A DNA stretch of 64,000 nucleotides from Artemisia argyi (Eukaryota; Streptophyta; Magnoliopsida; Asterales; Asteraceae), in NCBI GenBank assembly GCA_030686995.1, contig CM060694.1, positions 91,851,844 to 91,915,843 of the forward strand, written 5' to 3'. The notes under the pieces were generated by a model. That model was not told where the DNA came from. It was given only the letters and a program-made list of their open reading frames with translations, and did not search any database. Numbering within the stretch: position 1 is the first letter of the stretch; every line of letters starts with the position of its first letter. Shown here one piece after another: positions 44,537 through 57,972 of the stretch. Both the position numbers and the translations under genes were made by a program.

Positions 44537-46773
44537 GATTGGTATCAGAGCTTTGGCTATAGCGAACTAAGTGTTTTTAAAACCTAGACTATAGCTACTT
44601 CCACGAAAACATAACCCTATGACCGTCACGTGCCTGCCTGCCAAGCTGAAGCCTCATTTGTGGTTAGTTGCTGACATAGGTGATGAGATTTGTGTCTCGT
44701 TATCTGATATGTTATATTCACTTATTATAGTTGATTACTATAATTGTCTTTCATATAAGCATGCTCATGTATCGTATATGTCACCACGTTATGCTTTTCC
44801 TTGCATAGCTTCATAATTTGACCTCGAGTTTGGTCACTTGCTTTTGTCTTTCAGAACGTCTTAGTATAACTGAGCTGAGTATTTCAAAATTCATGGAACC
44901 TCGGTGGAATATGGACTGGTCATCTATATTCAACCTGGGATAGTGAGGTATAGGCTGACCACCTATGTCTGACTCAGAAATGAATTTTGCAATACTGAGA
45001 ATGGTTATAATAAAATTCTGTCTGGATTGAATTCTCTACTCAATTCCCAAATGTTTCATTTACGTGTGTGTAAACACTCGTTGGCAGAACATCGACACTT
45101 TTCACCATCTCGTTAACCACCGATTGGAAGCACGCAAACTGGTCATTTCATCTCATGGACATTTACGTCTATGCACGATACACTTATATCACAATATTTT
45201 CTTTTATCACAATCTCATTTTGTCGCAGTTGTCACAATCTTTCCCCTTCTCACCCTCATTATCATTTCCTTTCCCCATCCCCATATATAAGGAATTAGCT
45301 AACACTCTATAGACTCCGATGTCACTCATTCCTCACTACTCCCTATATTGATAAGTGGATATTATCAATGACCTCCCTAGGAAAGACTTTCCATACCATC
45401 TAAAAGGAGGATCCCTCAGTACATTGAAACCATTCAAAACTCAACAGAAATCTCAGGATACCACAAAACCATTTGAACCACTATCACTGGCCTGATTGCC
45501 ACAATTCCCCCATCTGGAAAGTATTGGCTTGACTGAATTACAAGATTAGTTTCGATACGAATGCTCACTAAGCAACACTATAGAGATACATCCAACCTTC
45601 TAACCAAGACTATAGAACCTTCGGTTGAACATGTCCTCACCAATAGACTTTATTCAAACATGTTAAACACCTATGCATTTGTGCAGACATACATACCTGG
45701 CTATTTTTATCCTCTTGATACGTTCGCTTTAAATGGATTTTTCTCCAAACTACCGTTACACAAAACACTTTTCTGAGGCACTTATTTTGACAAGCAAATT
45801 CCTTTTGGTTAATCTTTCACAACACTATTGAATGATTAGAAAATTTTAAACATCAATCTTTGGTCAACCATATTATCCACCTTATGTTGAAAATTGTCCT
45901 ATCTTGCATAACTACTAAATTTTGAAACATCGAGAAAAATGTTACTTGGAAAGCCGGTTGCTTAAAGTTGTAAATTCATTTATTCAGGGAAGGTTTATGA
46001 ACCAAACACACAATCTCAAAATAAACTTTGAAAAATCAATCACTATATTACATCACTTATACCTGGAGGAGTTGGTGATTTGATGACATATAACTTGGGG
46101 AAAATCTTAGTAATGGAGACTAAGCATCGTAGGTGGAGAAAAACTCAATTCATGACATCCTGCGGAGGATCACAACCTTATCCTAATCTATTATTTTTAA
46201 CAACACCCTTTGACGGACTTAACCTTGTAAGTCTTTCAAAACAAGATTCATGATATCCATTTCAATTATTTCTAATAGAGGCATTTGATTCACCTCGAAC
46301 TCCTAGCGATTTCATTAAGATTCCTTTGGAACCACACCACCTATTATCTTCAGACCAATGGTCAGAATTTGAGGTTGATTCAAACATAGGGAGATATGCC
46401 CAAATCGGGTGTGATTGACACTAGAAATGGTTGGACTAACCATTTGCCATAAATCAAATTCAGTTGCAACCTTAGTTACCACACGAGTGTAGAGACTACA
46501 CCATTTGAAGCACTCTATGGCCGAAGTGCCAACATCCATTGACGGATTGAAATTGGGAAAAGCCCAACTCTCTAGTCCAGTAAGCATTCATGAACCCGAT
46601 ATACACTGGACCATTCAACATTTCTGACAGAGTAGGCCTGGTGGCCGTCAGACTTGAACCTTGTTAGAGCTCAATAGCTCACACGATAAGAATCATCATC
46701 TTTTCAACAATACAACTTCAGAGACCAACACAAACTGAACTTCGGGACGAAGTTCCCTTTAAGGGGGTGAGAC
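44537..46773 (+). other. Internal region of nested element
   Basis: The PBS TGGTATCAGAGC is at 44540-44551. The rest is non-coding except for a decayed integrase region. The part 45592-46020 recurs at 1-435 of this window, so it is a family-specific sequence and not random debris. A purine-rich tract AAGGGGGTGAGAC (46761-46773) directly before the 3' LTR is the plus-strand primer site. Confidence 0.85.
46340..46650 (+). pseudogene. Highly decayed Ty3/gypsy integrase relic
   Basis: Short phrases align in order to the intact integrase at 54065-54310, including CAGACCAATGGTCAGA, GTGTGATTGAC, GGTTGGACTAACCATTTGCC and ACCATTTGAAGCACTCTATG. They are separated by small indels and many stops in all frames. 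It shows descent from an autonomous Tekay element. Confidence 0.8.
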
Positions 46774-49700
46774 TGTAACAACCCGCATTTTCGGGACATT
46801 TCTCCTATTCACTATTCACCAGTTACTATTCATCGGTTACTATTCACCGGTCACTATTCATCATTTACTATTCATCATTTTCGGAGTCAGTTTGTGATTC
46901 CGAGAAGCGTTCAGAAATTTTACTATTCATGTGACACTATTCATTCCCGAAGGGAAATCACTATTCATGATCAACGTTCGTCTTTTCGTAAACTGAGTTT
47001 ACGAGTCTTCAAATTCGCGTAACCAATGTGGTTTAGCTGCGAATTCATGCATCATTCATTAATGACACTTCATATAGACTGGATTAGTCTACACATTATC
47101 ATCATCATTTGAGAACCTACACGGATATGCATTATTTCTATATACGTATCCTTAATTTGTAATTAACGATACCACTCAGTTTTACTACTAACGTATACCC
47201 AATACTCCCGACTATGATCCTAACATATTTACATACTCATAATAATAATATAAAAATTATATTATTAATTTACCCGGTGTTTTAAAACCAATGGCTACAT
47301 TTTACGGTCGGAGCTTATTACTCCGTCGGTTTGCGTTATTTCAATACGATAATTATTTCAACACCCGATTACCATCAGGAATAATATTTTACAACTTTTA
47401 CAACTTCGTCGTATTTTATTTCACCTCGTTAACATTTATTTTTAGTTAACTCGGTACCCGATAACACCTAATACACAACAAAACCAACTAATACATACAC
47501 TTGGGACATAAGCTTTAATTAGCCCACAAACTCTCCCCACTTTCCCTTAAAATCCTCCCCATGCCCCCCTAACTAGCCATATGCATTAATTTTTTTTTGA
47601 CTACTAAATATCTACCACTAAATATATACCTTATTTCATCACATTTTCTCATTTACACACCAAATCAACTAGCAACTCTTCTCCTTTCCTCTCTTCCTCC
47701 TAGAATCGGCCAAGAACAAGACCATAAGAAGAATCCATAAAATTTTGAAGTTCAAGTGTTTATCAAGTCCTAATCATGATCTAGTTGGGGTTTTGTGGTA
47801 AAAACCCTATGTTTCTTAACATAATCATCTTCAAATTACCTCAAATATTCAAGTAAGCTTCAAGAATACTTTTGATCTTTTCATACTTTCATTTACTTTA
47901 TATTTTTATGTATTTTCAAGATATATTGGTAAAACATGCAAGTATGTAAGATCCATACCACTTATTACTCATTTTATTTTTATAAACACTAGATCTATAA
48001 TTTTTATTAGAAATCTCATGAGATCCACCAAGATTGGTGATGTTTAGGAACCCATGACACCCTAAGAAGGTGTATGGTAGGATTGGGTAATTGTGGTGTT
48101 GATTTGAGAAAGTTTGGTTAACTTTTGAACAAGCCTTGAACTAGAAAAGTTGATTTTTACAACTATATAAAAGCTACTGTCCATTTTTGCAAAACGTGGG
48201 AAACTCAGGGTCTAGGGTGTAACTTTGGACCCAAGATTTAGAAAATACATTCCAAGACGAAACTATGGCCGAAAACGGGGATAAAATCCGAGTTACGACG
48301 AAAAAGATATGCTATTTTCAAGATTTACGACGAAAACTATATTTTCTGAAATATTGAATCTGTCCCGATTTTTCTAGCTAGGAAAACTGAGATTTAGTGA
48401 TATCTTGACTAGCCGAGACCTTGAAAAACCTAAAGTATACTTGATTACCTTCGCGGGGATATAAAGAACATAGGAAACGGGCTTATAACGAAAAAGATAC
48501 AAGTGTTTGAAATCCGACGATATATATATTTTTCCATCAGCTTTTGTACACTAATAGAGTTTTGACGTAAACTGTCTTTGCGAGACACCACTTTCACGGC
48601 TGTTTTTCTTTATGATCGGATCAGTTTGAGTCCGAGCCGTAGTTTTATGAAATCAAGATCTCCCAGCAAGCTTTTCAAACCAATTGGCCGTTTGATCTTT
48701 GGACTCATAACGAATAAACTACGACCTCATCTATATACCCGATAAACTATATATATTTTGACAGCTTTTGCTATAATGAAATTTTCTAAGTATTGAACAT
48801 AATACTTTCAAGTAACAACAATGAGAGTCGATTTTCTCATCGATCAAGACCCGTATAGCCAAAAGTTAAATGACACGACTTCAAGATATTGTTACAAGGT
48901 TTTCAAAAACGCCGAGCTTGACCATTAACACTTAACGTACAATATTTCGCGACTAGTTTTGCGAGGCCATTTTGGTCATATTTTCAAGTAATGAAAATGT
49001 TATTTTTGCGGCGAAAACCTTATATTTACCGATAAAACACAAAACGAGGATCGTGGAGTACCTTTTCAACACAACTACATGAAAAGTGGTTATTAACTTA
49101 ACGAGACGTCAAAAATGTATTTTTGACGATAAACACTATTTTCAAAACTAACGAGTGGTATCGATAACATACGTACTTGCATGTGTAGCATCATTTCGTT
49201 TCTTACATTAGAAACTATCATTCATATTAGGTTGCGATTAGAGATCGTGCCTCATTTCAGTGTATCCACTTTTGTCATCATAGCTATCGCACCAGGTGAG
49301 TTCATACCCCCTACTTTTACTTGTTTTTATAACTGTTTTGGGGGAGAATACGTGCTCGTTTTTGACTAAACTCAATGCTTGAATGCGCAATTGTTTACTT
49401 AAACACTACTGTTTCTTTGAAGGCTTGATTGATTATTCAAATGCACCTATGTGTATATCGGTTGCATACTTGATTATTTTCTCGCATACACAAGCGTTTT
49501 ATAAACATGCAACACACTTTATGAACTCTTGCTCTTATGCAACACACTTTATGAACTATTGCTTTTATGCAACACACTTTATGAATTCTTGCTCTTATGC
49601 AACACACTTTATGAACTCTTGCTTTTATGCAACACACTTTATGAACTGTTGCTTTTATGCAAACACTTTTATGGACCATACTGAAACTTATGCTTTATTT

Positions 49701-50461
49701 AAACTATTACGCGGATTATCCTAAGCCCTTGAATCCCACTATGCCCAAACTCATGAACCGTCAATTCCTGCTGGGAAGCGCGAATGTTATAAATAGATCT
49801 ATTGGTGGTGACTCCCCCGTTCGGTTTGACCGGATAGGCAAACGCGAGCGTATAACATGTCGAATTACAAGTGTAACGGGATAAACACTTGCCGGGCCTT
49901 TATATTTAACATGCTTCTAGAGCATGCACACTGTTATAGCTTCGGTTGCATGAACTTAGCGCTAGCGTAATAGACTATTTTTCTATGTGATATTATATTT
50001 GTTGTAATGATCACACACTCTACTCATGGTCCACAATCCTGATTTTACTGTAAGGTAAACTTTATTTTTATGACATTGTGAGTTACACAATGGTCACAAA
50101 ACTCTCTATTGTACTCACAACACTATTGTTTTAATACAAACTTATGAACTCACCAACCTCGTGTTGACACTCTTTAGCATGTATTTTCAGGTTTTAAGCA
50201 ATGGCACGCTACTGGAGGTTTTGGCAGGGCATGGCATGGTCATAGAAGACTCTGATATTCACTTGGGGACCATTTTAAACTATTTTACGGGCCTACTTCC
50301 GCACTATATTTTAACGATGTAAATTCAAGACTTTTGGTTAAATGATTTTATTCTAAATGATTGAAGTGAAAACCAGTTTTGAACTTGTGTTGTAATACCA
50401 ATTGAGTTACACCCCAGCTACATGTAAGCTTCCGCTGGACCCGATTTCTGGGGGTGTGACA
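46774..50461 (+). repeat. 3' LTR of nested element
   Basis: 3688 bp, paired with 40847-44536. It includes the 30-bp minisatellite at 49504-49660 and ends with TGTGACA at 50461, followed by the GAAAG duplication. Confidence 0.95.
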
Positions 50462-51362
50462 GAAAGATTTCAAGATTAGTGATCCTATCAAATTTAAGGG
50501 CACTGAAGGAGCGGTTGCTTTAATCCGCTGGTTTGAAAAGACTGAGAATGTATTTCTCATGTGCGGATGCCCGGACATTAGCAAGGTAAAATTTGCTACA
50601 GGTATGCTTCTTGATGAAGCTATGTCTTGGTGGAATTCGTATGCTCAGCCGATTGGTATGGAAAATGCTTACAAGCTTACTTGGGAGGAATTCAAGAAAT
50701 TGATGACAAAGAAGTTTTGCCCTCGTACCGAGGTGCAAAAGATGGAAACAGAATTTTATGAGCTTGTGACTAAAGGTGATGACATTGAGACTTATTTCAG
50801 GAGGTTTCAGGAGTTGGCTGCACTATGTCCAACTATGGTTCCCGATGATGAGAAAAAGATGGAAAACTTTGTTGGTGGATTGCCTGAAAGTGTTCGAGGA
50901 GATGTGATTTCTTTTGACCCTCAATCAATGGAAGAGGCTATTCGTATAACTCAGAAACTCATGGTCCAAGTGGTAAAAGGAAAATCTGCTGTCAACAACA
51001 ACTACCGTTCAAACAACACCAACTACACCAACACTCGGAACAACAACAACTATAACAACAATCGGAACCGCAACTATCCCAATAACCGAAACAACAATTC
51101 AAACAATAACAACAACAACAAGAGAAGGTTTGACTACAACCAAGGTGGAAACGCTGTTCAGCCGCCACCTAAGAGGCAAGAAGTGGCCAAGGCTTATGCT
51201 GCAGGGCCGACTGAAAGGAAAGGATATGAGGGTATTTTACCCAAGTGTGAGAGGTGTCAGAAGCATCATAACCCAGGACGTTGCCCGGATCTATGTGGCA
51301 ACTGCAAGAAGGTTGGTCATCACATCAAAGATTGCAAGAGTCCAAACTTTGGTGGCAATTAG
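50462..51362 (+). pseudogene. Tekay gag, 3' part, capsid and first zinc knuckle
   Basis: After the nested insertion the gag frame continues (FKGTEGAVALIRWFEKTENV), with the retrotransposon gag core WWNSYAQPIGMENAY, CPRTEVQKMETEFYEL and FVGGLPESVRGDV. A long Asn/Arg-rich low-complexity stretch (about 50990-51150) and a CCHC knuckle (CGNCKKVGHHIKDC) follow. A TAG at 51360-51362 stops the frame. The next codons in the same frame encode a second CCHC knuckle ([14 protein letters not shown], about 51379-51420) and run without further stops into pol. Confidence 0.92.
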
Positions 51363-54300
51363 AAACCACCGGTAACATGTTTTGGCTGTGGAGAACTTGG
51401 ACACTTTAAGAATGAGTGCCCAAAGAAGAAGAATCAAGGAACTGGGAATCAAGATGGAAGGGCTCGAGGAAGAGCTTATGTTATGGGAGGAGACGATGTC
51501 AAAGAAGACCCGAATGTTGTTGCGGGTACGTTCCTCGTTAATAATCGTTATGCATCCATTTTATTTGATTCAGGAGCGGATAGAAGTTTTGTTTCTATTG
51601 CATTTGCACCTTTGCTTAACATAGAACCGACCCCATTAGACATTTCTTATATCGTTGAATTAGCCGATGGGTCTTTAGTTAACACCAACACTATTGTCTG
51701 TGGTTGCACTATAAATTTCCTAAACCATCCATTCAATATAGACCTTATGCCCGTAGAACTTGGAAGTTTCGACATTGTGATCGGTATGGATTGGTTATCT
51801 CGGCATCGAGCGAGAATTATTTGTGATGAGAAAGTTGTTCACCTTCCTTATGACGGTGAAACTTTGGTCGTTCGTGGAGAGCGAAGTGGAACTAGACTCA
51901 GTATCATATCATGCATTAAAACCGAGAAGTACCTAAAGAAGGGTTGTTATGCATTCTTGGCTCACATCACGGAGAAGAAGTCGGATGAGAAACGACTTGA
52001 AGATGTGCCAATTGTTAAGGAATTTCAAGAGGTTTTTCCGGAAGAATTGCCAGGACTTCCGCCTACACACCAAGTTGAGTTTCAAATTGAATTAGTGCCA
52101 GGAGCTGCACCAATTGCACGAGCACCGTATAGACTTGCACCTTCGGAAATGCAAGAATTGTCGAATCAACTACAAGAACTTTTGGACAAAGGATTCATTA
52201 GACCGAGTTCATCGCCTTGGGGAGCGCCGGTTTTGTTTGTGAAGAAGAAGGACGAAACTTTCAGAATGTCCATCGAGTATCGTGAGCTGAACAAGTTAAC
52301 GGTGAAGAACCATTATCCACTCCCCAGAATTGACGACTTGTTCGACCAGTTACAAGGTTCTAGTTTTTATTCCAAGATTGATTTAAGATCCGGTTACCAT
52401 CAACTTAAGGTTCGGGAAGAGGATATCCCGAAGACGGCATTTAGAACACGCTATGGTCATTATGAATTTCAAGTGATGCCTTTTGGATTAACCAACGCAC
52501 CTGCAGTATTTATGGATCTCATGAATAGGGTGTGCAAACCGTATCTTGATAAGTTTGTGATCGTATTCATTGACGATATCTTGATTTATTCCAAGAGTAA
52601 GGAAGATCACGAAGAACATCTCAGAACAATCCTGGAACTACTCAAGAAGGAGCAATTGTATGCCAAGTTTTCTAAGTGTGATTTTTGGATACGAAGAGTT
52701 CAATTTCTTGGTCATGTTATTGATAGCCAAGGTTTACAAGTCGACCCGGCAAAGATCGAGGCAGTTAAGGATTGGGCTACGCCCAAGTCTCCTACGGAAA
52801 TTCGTCAATTCCTAGGACTTGCCGGATATTACAGAAGGTTTATCGAAGGGTTTTCTAAGATAGCGAAATCGTTGACAAAGCTGACACAAAAGAATGAAAA
52901 GTACGAGTGGGGAGAAAAACAAGAGTCCGCATTTCAATTATTGAAACAAAACCTTTGTAGCGCACCGATTTTGTCACTACCTGAAGGTATTGAGAACTTT
53001 GTGGTATATTGCGATGCTTCGCATCAAGGACTTGGAGCTGTGCTAATGCAAAACGAGAAGGTGATAGCTTATGCATCTAGACAGCTTAAGATACACGAGA
53101 AGAATTACACTACACACGACTTGGAGTTGGGTGCGGTAGTTTTTGCACTGAAGATTTGGAGACACTACCTTTATGGTACCAAGTGTGTAATTTTTACCGA
53201 CCACAAGAGCTTACAGCATATACTCGATCAGAAGGAACTTAACATGAGACAACGTCATTGGCTAGAATTGTTGAGTGATTACGATTGTGAAATCCGATAT
53301 CACCCAGGAAAAGCAAATGTTGTAGCAGATGCACTTAGCCGAAAAGAACGACTCAAACCTTTGAGAGTTAGGTCATTGGGAATGACTATCTTTTCCCCAT
53401 TACCATCGAAGATTCTAGAAGCTCAGATTGAGGCTCTCAAAGAAGAAAATCGACCACTTGAGAAACTTTATGGTATGCCAGAAAGCGAGAATGGCTTTGT
53501 AAAGAGATCAGATGGAGTGTTATGCTTCAAGGAACGAAGTTGGATACCACTCTATGGTGGAGTGCGAGAATTGATTATGCATGAATCACACAAGTCGAAG
53601 TACTCTATTCATCCAGGTTCTGATAAGATGTATCAGGATCTCAAGAAGCTTTATTGGTGGCCGAACATGAAAGCAGAAATAGCTATGTATGTCAGCAAAT
53701 GTCTTACTTGTGCTAAAGTGAAAGCCGAGAACCAGAAACCGTCAGGGTTACTTCAACAACCAGAGATTCCACAATGGAAGTGGGAACGTATTGCTATGGA
53801 CTTTGTCACTAAACTTCCTAAGACGTCAGGAGGTTTCGATGCTATTTGGGTAATTGTTGATCGTCTTATCAAATCAGCTCATTTCATACCTATTAGAGAG
53901 ACTTATTCTATGGAACAACTTGCTAGACTTTATGTCAAGGAAATCGTCTCAAGACACGGTGCACCAGTTTCCATCATTTCCGACAGAGATAGTCGTTTTA
54001 CTTCAAACTTTTGGCGTTTATTGCAAGATTCTTTTGGATCTAAGTTAGACATGAGCACTGCTTACCATCCTCAGACCGATGGTCAGAGCGAGAGAACTAT
54101 TCAGACACTTGAGGACATGCTTAGAGCATGTGTGATTGACTTTGGAAATGGTTGGGCTAACCATTTGCCGTTGATCGAGTTTTCCTACAACAACAACTAC
54201 CATTCGAGCATTAAGGCTGCACCATTCGAGGCACTTTATGGTCGTAAGTGTCGATCTCCAGTTTGTTGGGCCGAAGTCGGTGAAGTACAATGTACTGGCC

Positions 54301-54863
54301 CGGAGATGGTACAAGAAACAACAGAAAAGATAATTCAGATTCGAGAGAGACTCAAAACTGCTAGAAGTCGACAGAAAAGCTACGCAGATGTTCGACGCAA
54401 ACCATTGGAATTTCAGGTCGGAGACAAAGTCATGTTGAAAGTCTCGCCTTGGAAGGGCGTGATACGATTTGGAAAACGCGGGAAGTTGAACCCGAGATAC
54501 ATTGGGCCATTCAAGATCCTGGAAAGGATTGGTCCGGTTGCTTACGAGCTTGAACTTCCGTCAGAACTTAGCAACGTACACAACACGTTTCATGTTTCGA
54601 ACCTCAAGAAATGTCTTTCGGACGAGTCTGCCATTATACCATTAGAAGAAATACAACTCGATGACAAGCTTAACTTCGTGGAAGAACCAGTTGAAATAAT
54701 GGACCGCGAGATCAAACAGTTGAAACAAAGTCGAATTCCGATCGTGAAGGTTCGCTGGAATTCTCGAAGAGGACTCGAGTTTACTTGGGAACGAGAAGAC
54801 CAAATACGACGCAAGTATCCACAACTTTTCACCAAGCCGATTACCGAGACCAACACTAATTGA
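51363..54863 (+). CDS. Tekay pol polyprotein: protease, RT, RNase H, integrase, chromodomain
   Basis: Open from the codon after the gag stop. The first ATG is at 51483, giving 1126 codons. Residues from that ATG: protease DSGA about 29-32; RT with [23 protein letters not shown] and catalytic FIDD at 362-365; RNase H starting [13 protein letters not shown] with later [10 protein letters not shown]; integrase zinc region [13 protein letters not shown]...CLTCAK; and the D,D,E core in [17 protein letters not shown] and [16 protein letters not shown] motif ([13 protein letters not shown]) and a chromodomain-like tail ([19 protein letters not shown]) follow. All catalytic positions I can check are present. 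Pol is in the gag frame, so the family makes a single Gag-Pol frame. Here the upstream TAG and the split gag prevent that. Confidence 0.95.
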   Translation, partial: KPPVTCFGCGELGHFKNECPKKKNQGTGNQDGRARGRAYVMGGDDVKEDPNVVAGTFLVNNRYASILFDSGADRSFVSIAFAPLLNIEPTPLDISYIVELADGSLVNTNTIVCGCTINFLNHPFNIDLMPVELGSFDIVIGMDWLSRHRARIICDEKVVHLPYDGETLVVRGERSGTRLSIISCIKTEKYLKKGCYAFLAHITEKKSDEKRLEDVPIVKEFQEVFPEELPGLPPTHQVEFQIELVPGAAPIARAPYRLAPSEMQELSNQLQELLDKGFIRPSSSPWGAPVLFVKKKDETFRMSIEYRELNKLTVKNHYPLPRIDDLFDQLQGSSFYSKIDLRSGYHQLKVREEDIPKTAFRTRYGHYEFQVMPFGLTNAPAVFMDLMNRVCKPYLDKFVIVFIDDILIYSKSKEDHEEHLRTILELLKKEQLYAKFSKCDFWIRRVQFLGHVIDSQGLQVDPAKIEAVKDWATPKSPTEIRQFLGLAGYYRRFIEGFSKIAKSLTKLTQKNEKYEWGEKQESAFQLLKQNLCSAPILSLPEGIENFVVYCDASHQGLGAVLMQNEKVIAYASRQLKIHEKNYTTHDLELGAVVFALKIWRHYLYGTKCVIFTDHKSLQHILDQKELNMRQRHWLELLSDYDCEIRYHPGKANVVADALSRKERLKPLRVRSLGMTIFSPLPSKILEAQIEALKEENRPLEKLYGMPESENGFVKRSDGVLCFKERSWIPLYGGVRELIMHESHKSKYSIHPGSDKMYQDLKKLYWWPNMKAEIAMYVSKCLTCAKVKAENQKPSGLLQQPEIPQWKWERIAMDFVTKLPKTSGGFDAIWVIVDRLIKSAHFIPIRETYSMEQLARLYVKEIVSRHGAPVSIISDRDSRFTSNFWRLLQDSFGSKLDMSTAYHPQTDGQSERTIQTLEDMLRACVIDFGNGWANHLPLIEFSYNNNYHSSIKAAPFEALYGRKCRSPVCWAEVGEVQCTGPEMVQETTEKIIQIRERLKTARSRQKSYADVRRKPLEFQVGDKVMLKVSPWKGVIRFGKRGKLNPRYIGPFKILERIGPVAYELELPSELSNVHNTFHVSNLKKCLSDESAIIPLEEIQLDDKLNFVEEPVEIMDREIKQLKQSRIPIVKVRWNSRRGLEFTWEREDQIRRKYPQLFTKPITETNTN

Positions 54864-54897
54864 ATTCAGGGACTGAATTCCTTTTTGGATGGGCGAC

Positions 54898-56686
54898 TGT
54901 CACAACCCACAATTTCAGGTCATTTTTCCCAACTTCGACATTCTACTATTCACAAATTACTATTCATCGATCACTATTCATCGTTTTACAATTCATCGTT
55001 TTTGAGGTCAATTTGACATTCCGAGACACATTCAAAAATTTTACTATTCACTTGACACTATTCATTTCCGAGAAGAAATCACTATTCACGTGCATTACTC
55101 ATGTCGTCGTAAATTTAGTTTACGAGTGTTCAAATTCGCGTAACCGTATTGGTTCAGGAGCGAATTCATGCATTATTATCAGGGACATTTCATACAGACT
55201 AGAAATAGTCTGCACATCATCATTAGGGCACTTGCATGCTATTCCACTCGTAGGATAATTAAATTTATACTTTGGTACAATTAACGATTTACGTACGTTT
55301 ATTTTAAATAAACACTAATACGCGAACTATAAATGTGTCTAACATGTCCGACACTCCCGACTATTGTCCCAATATATTTTTATACTCATTTTTATAATAT
55401 AAAAATTATAATATTAATTTACCCGGTATTTTGGAAATTTATTTATTATGTATCGTACGTTTAACTTAATAACGACGGTTTTCAACAAAATTAAACGATA
55501 ATCACCCAAACTCTCCGTACTTGTACCCGGCATATTTTTACAATTTTTACGACTTTATTACGTCCCGAATAACTTCAATAAAATTTATTTCTAACAAACC
55601 CGGTACCCGATTAAACCTAAAACTAACTTTACTACATAATACTAATCCTAATCTTTTAATTAAACCCAAGGACAAACCCCCCCCCCTTTCCCTCCTTTTT
55701 GGGCCGGCCAACCCCCCCCCCCCCCCCCCCCCCCCATGGTCCTAATACATTGAAACTTCACCAACCTAATTAAATGCCCACCAAACTATTGTCTCTAAGT
55801 ATAAATTAAACTTTTTCACCCATTTATCACACAAATCATTTTACTAGCACAAGCAAAACTCTTTCACTCATTTTCTCTTAAGGTATAATCGACCTAGGTG
55901 ATTCAAGGAGCAAGGAGAACAAATTTTACAAGATCTAGGTATAAACTAGTTCATATAGTCATCCTTGTTGGAGTTTTGAAATAAAAACTCAAGGATTAGT
56001 AGGTTTTTATCATCCAAACTCCCTAAACCTTCAAGTAAGTTAACAAACTCATTTTTATGATTTTTACAAGTTATTACCATGTTTATATATATTTCTTACA
56101 AGAACTCATGCATATAATGACTTATACCACTTTATTTTGTACATATGTAACTTTGAGCCCTAGAAATGGACACATAAGAAACCCTTGTTAGACCTAGTGG
56201 ATTGATGATGTTTAAGGACCCATGACACCCTAAGAAGGTGTATGGTAGGTTTAGACTAGCTTTGTGGTGTTTGAAAGTGGTTTGATTGAGGTTAGAACTA
56301 GCTTGGAGACTTGAAAATGGTTTTTGAAACATTTGAAATACCTACTGTCCCTATTTTCATTTCGGGGGAAAATCAGTAGATGGTGGCCAAGTTTGACCAA
56401 AGATTTAGAAAATACATTCAAAAACGAAACTTTAGGCGAAAGAACGGATTAAAACAAGCTTATAACGAAGGAGATATGATTTTTGCAAATTTAACGACGA
56501 AAACAATTTTTACAAAAACTGCTTGCTGTTTGGCATATTTCAATGGGTAAAAAGAGGTATTAAACGTAACCTAAAGGAGCCGAGTTATCAAAAATATACT
56601 AGTATATACAAAGACGAATCCGTGGACATAAAGAACAAGGAAAACGAGCTTAAAACGACCAAGTTATACCCACTTTAACATCGTCA

Positions 56687-56770
<84 letters not shown>

Positions 56771-57967
56771 ACACAAATAAAAACAATAACGTACGCGCTA
56801 AATGGTATATTTTTCTCGAAACGTTACTAAGGGCTATATTTTTAACAAATGAATACGTATGACCCAAGAGAATACTTATAAGACTTAACGACGTTATTTC
56901 AAGGTTTTCGATACAAAGAACGTAACACTAACACTTTCATACGAGATAGTACGACAAGTTATATACTTCTATATAAGGACATATTTTTCCTAAGTATGGA
57001 AACTATTTTAATATGACGATAACTAGTATTTCCAATTTACGAGTGGTATGAGCATCATGTGCATGTGCATTCATTTCATTACGGCTTGATCTTAATTAGA
57101 TCGCGATTATTCATTTAGGTTGCGGCTAGTACTCGTGCCTCATTGTCCCGACTACTTTTACCTCATTGCACCATCTTTGTACTATCAATTCGAGGTGAGT
57201 CTACATAGCCTCGTTTTAATTACTTATTTGATTTTAAATCCCACGGGGGAGAATACATTGCACAATTATTTTTGTACATGCCCAAGTATTACAAATTCCA
57301 TACATTGCTTAAGTTGCCTTATTACCACGTCTTGACAAGTCCCCTTTATTATCATGGACCGTTAATTTCTAGTACTAAGCGGGAGTGAGTGGATAGATCT
57401 ATCGAGGGTGACGCCTCCATTCGCGTTGGGTTGCTCCAACGGGACGAATGCATTTCATGTCTTAACGAATTGAGTGTCTGGTAAACACTCTGGTGGGGCA
57501 TTACTAAGTCTAGCTTCGGGGTCATGAGCTTAAGAGACAATGTAGCTTTTTGACATTCTTGTCGGTTTACTTATTACTTGTGGCTTATGTACTTACGATT
57601 TACTTACAAACCTATGATTATTCACCAACTTTATGTTGACCGTTTTTCGCAATGTATTTCTCAGGTAACTAAGGCATATTCTCATGGCATGCATGGAGTC
57701 ATTTTGTGTAACAAGGATGATATGGCTCATTCGGACTTTCTTGCACTTATGTTGAAACGTCGTTTGATTGTACTAAACTTGTTTCCGTAAACTTTTCCAA
57801 CTTTTGGGACCTATGTCTTTATAACTCTGAATATTTGAATGAATCAAACGACTTATTTTTAAAACAACACTTTAGGTCGTTCAATATATCCTTGCTTGTG
57901 TGCTATGATCCGTTACACCCTCAGGTATTCAATTCCGCTGCCATTCAGGTATTTTGGGGGTGTGACA
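54898..57967 (+). repeat. 3' LTR of the outer Tekay element
   Basis: 3070 bp, paired with 35947-39027. It begins 34 bases after the pol stop, with a weak purine stretch (GGATGGGCGAC) as candidate PPT. The poly-C tracts and the (AT)n run (56690-56768) are shorter than in the 5' LTR. It ends GGGGGTGTGACA, followed by GCATC. Confidence 0.95.
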
Positions 57968-57972
57968 GCATC

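Larger units (their letters stand above)
40847..50461 (+). mobile_element. Nested non-autonomous Tekay-related LTR element (LARD-like)
   Basis: LTRs of 3690 and 3688 bp enclose an internal region of only 2237 bp. Target duplication GAAAG is at 40842-40846 and 50462-50466. The element has a Met-type PBS (44540) and a strong PPT (46761-46773) but no gag, protease, RT or RNase H. The only coding trace is a heavily mutated integrase stretch near 46340-46650. Its LTRs differ by about nine substitutions by eye, so it moved very recently, using proteins from another element. The LTR start TGTAACAACCCG and end TTTCTGGGGGTGTGACA resemble, but are not, those of the host element. Confidence 0.93.
35947..57967 (+). 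mobile_element. Complete Tekay-type Ty3/gypsy element (22.0 kb, 12.4 kb without the nested insert)
   Basis: Long LTRs (3081 and 3070 bp) start TGTCACAACCC and end GGTGTGACA. The target duplication GCATC is at 35942-35946 and 57968-57972. In order: PBS, additional coiled-coil ORF, gag, and pol with a C-terminal chromodomain-like segment. This arrangement and the PBS identify the chromovirus Tekay/Del lineage. A second element (40847-50461) is nested in gag. Besides that, only two in-frame TAG codons interrupt the coding region. The LTRs differ by about 15 substitutions by eye plus indels in poly-C and AT tracts. Confidence 0.95.

Noticed and set aside
52855..54856. Minus-strand ORFs of 60 to 90 codons inside pol
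   Set aside because: All lie antisense to the intact pol frame and show no recognisable domain.
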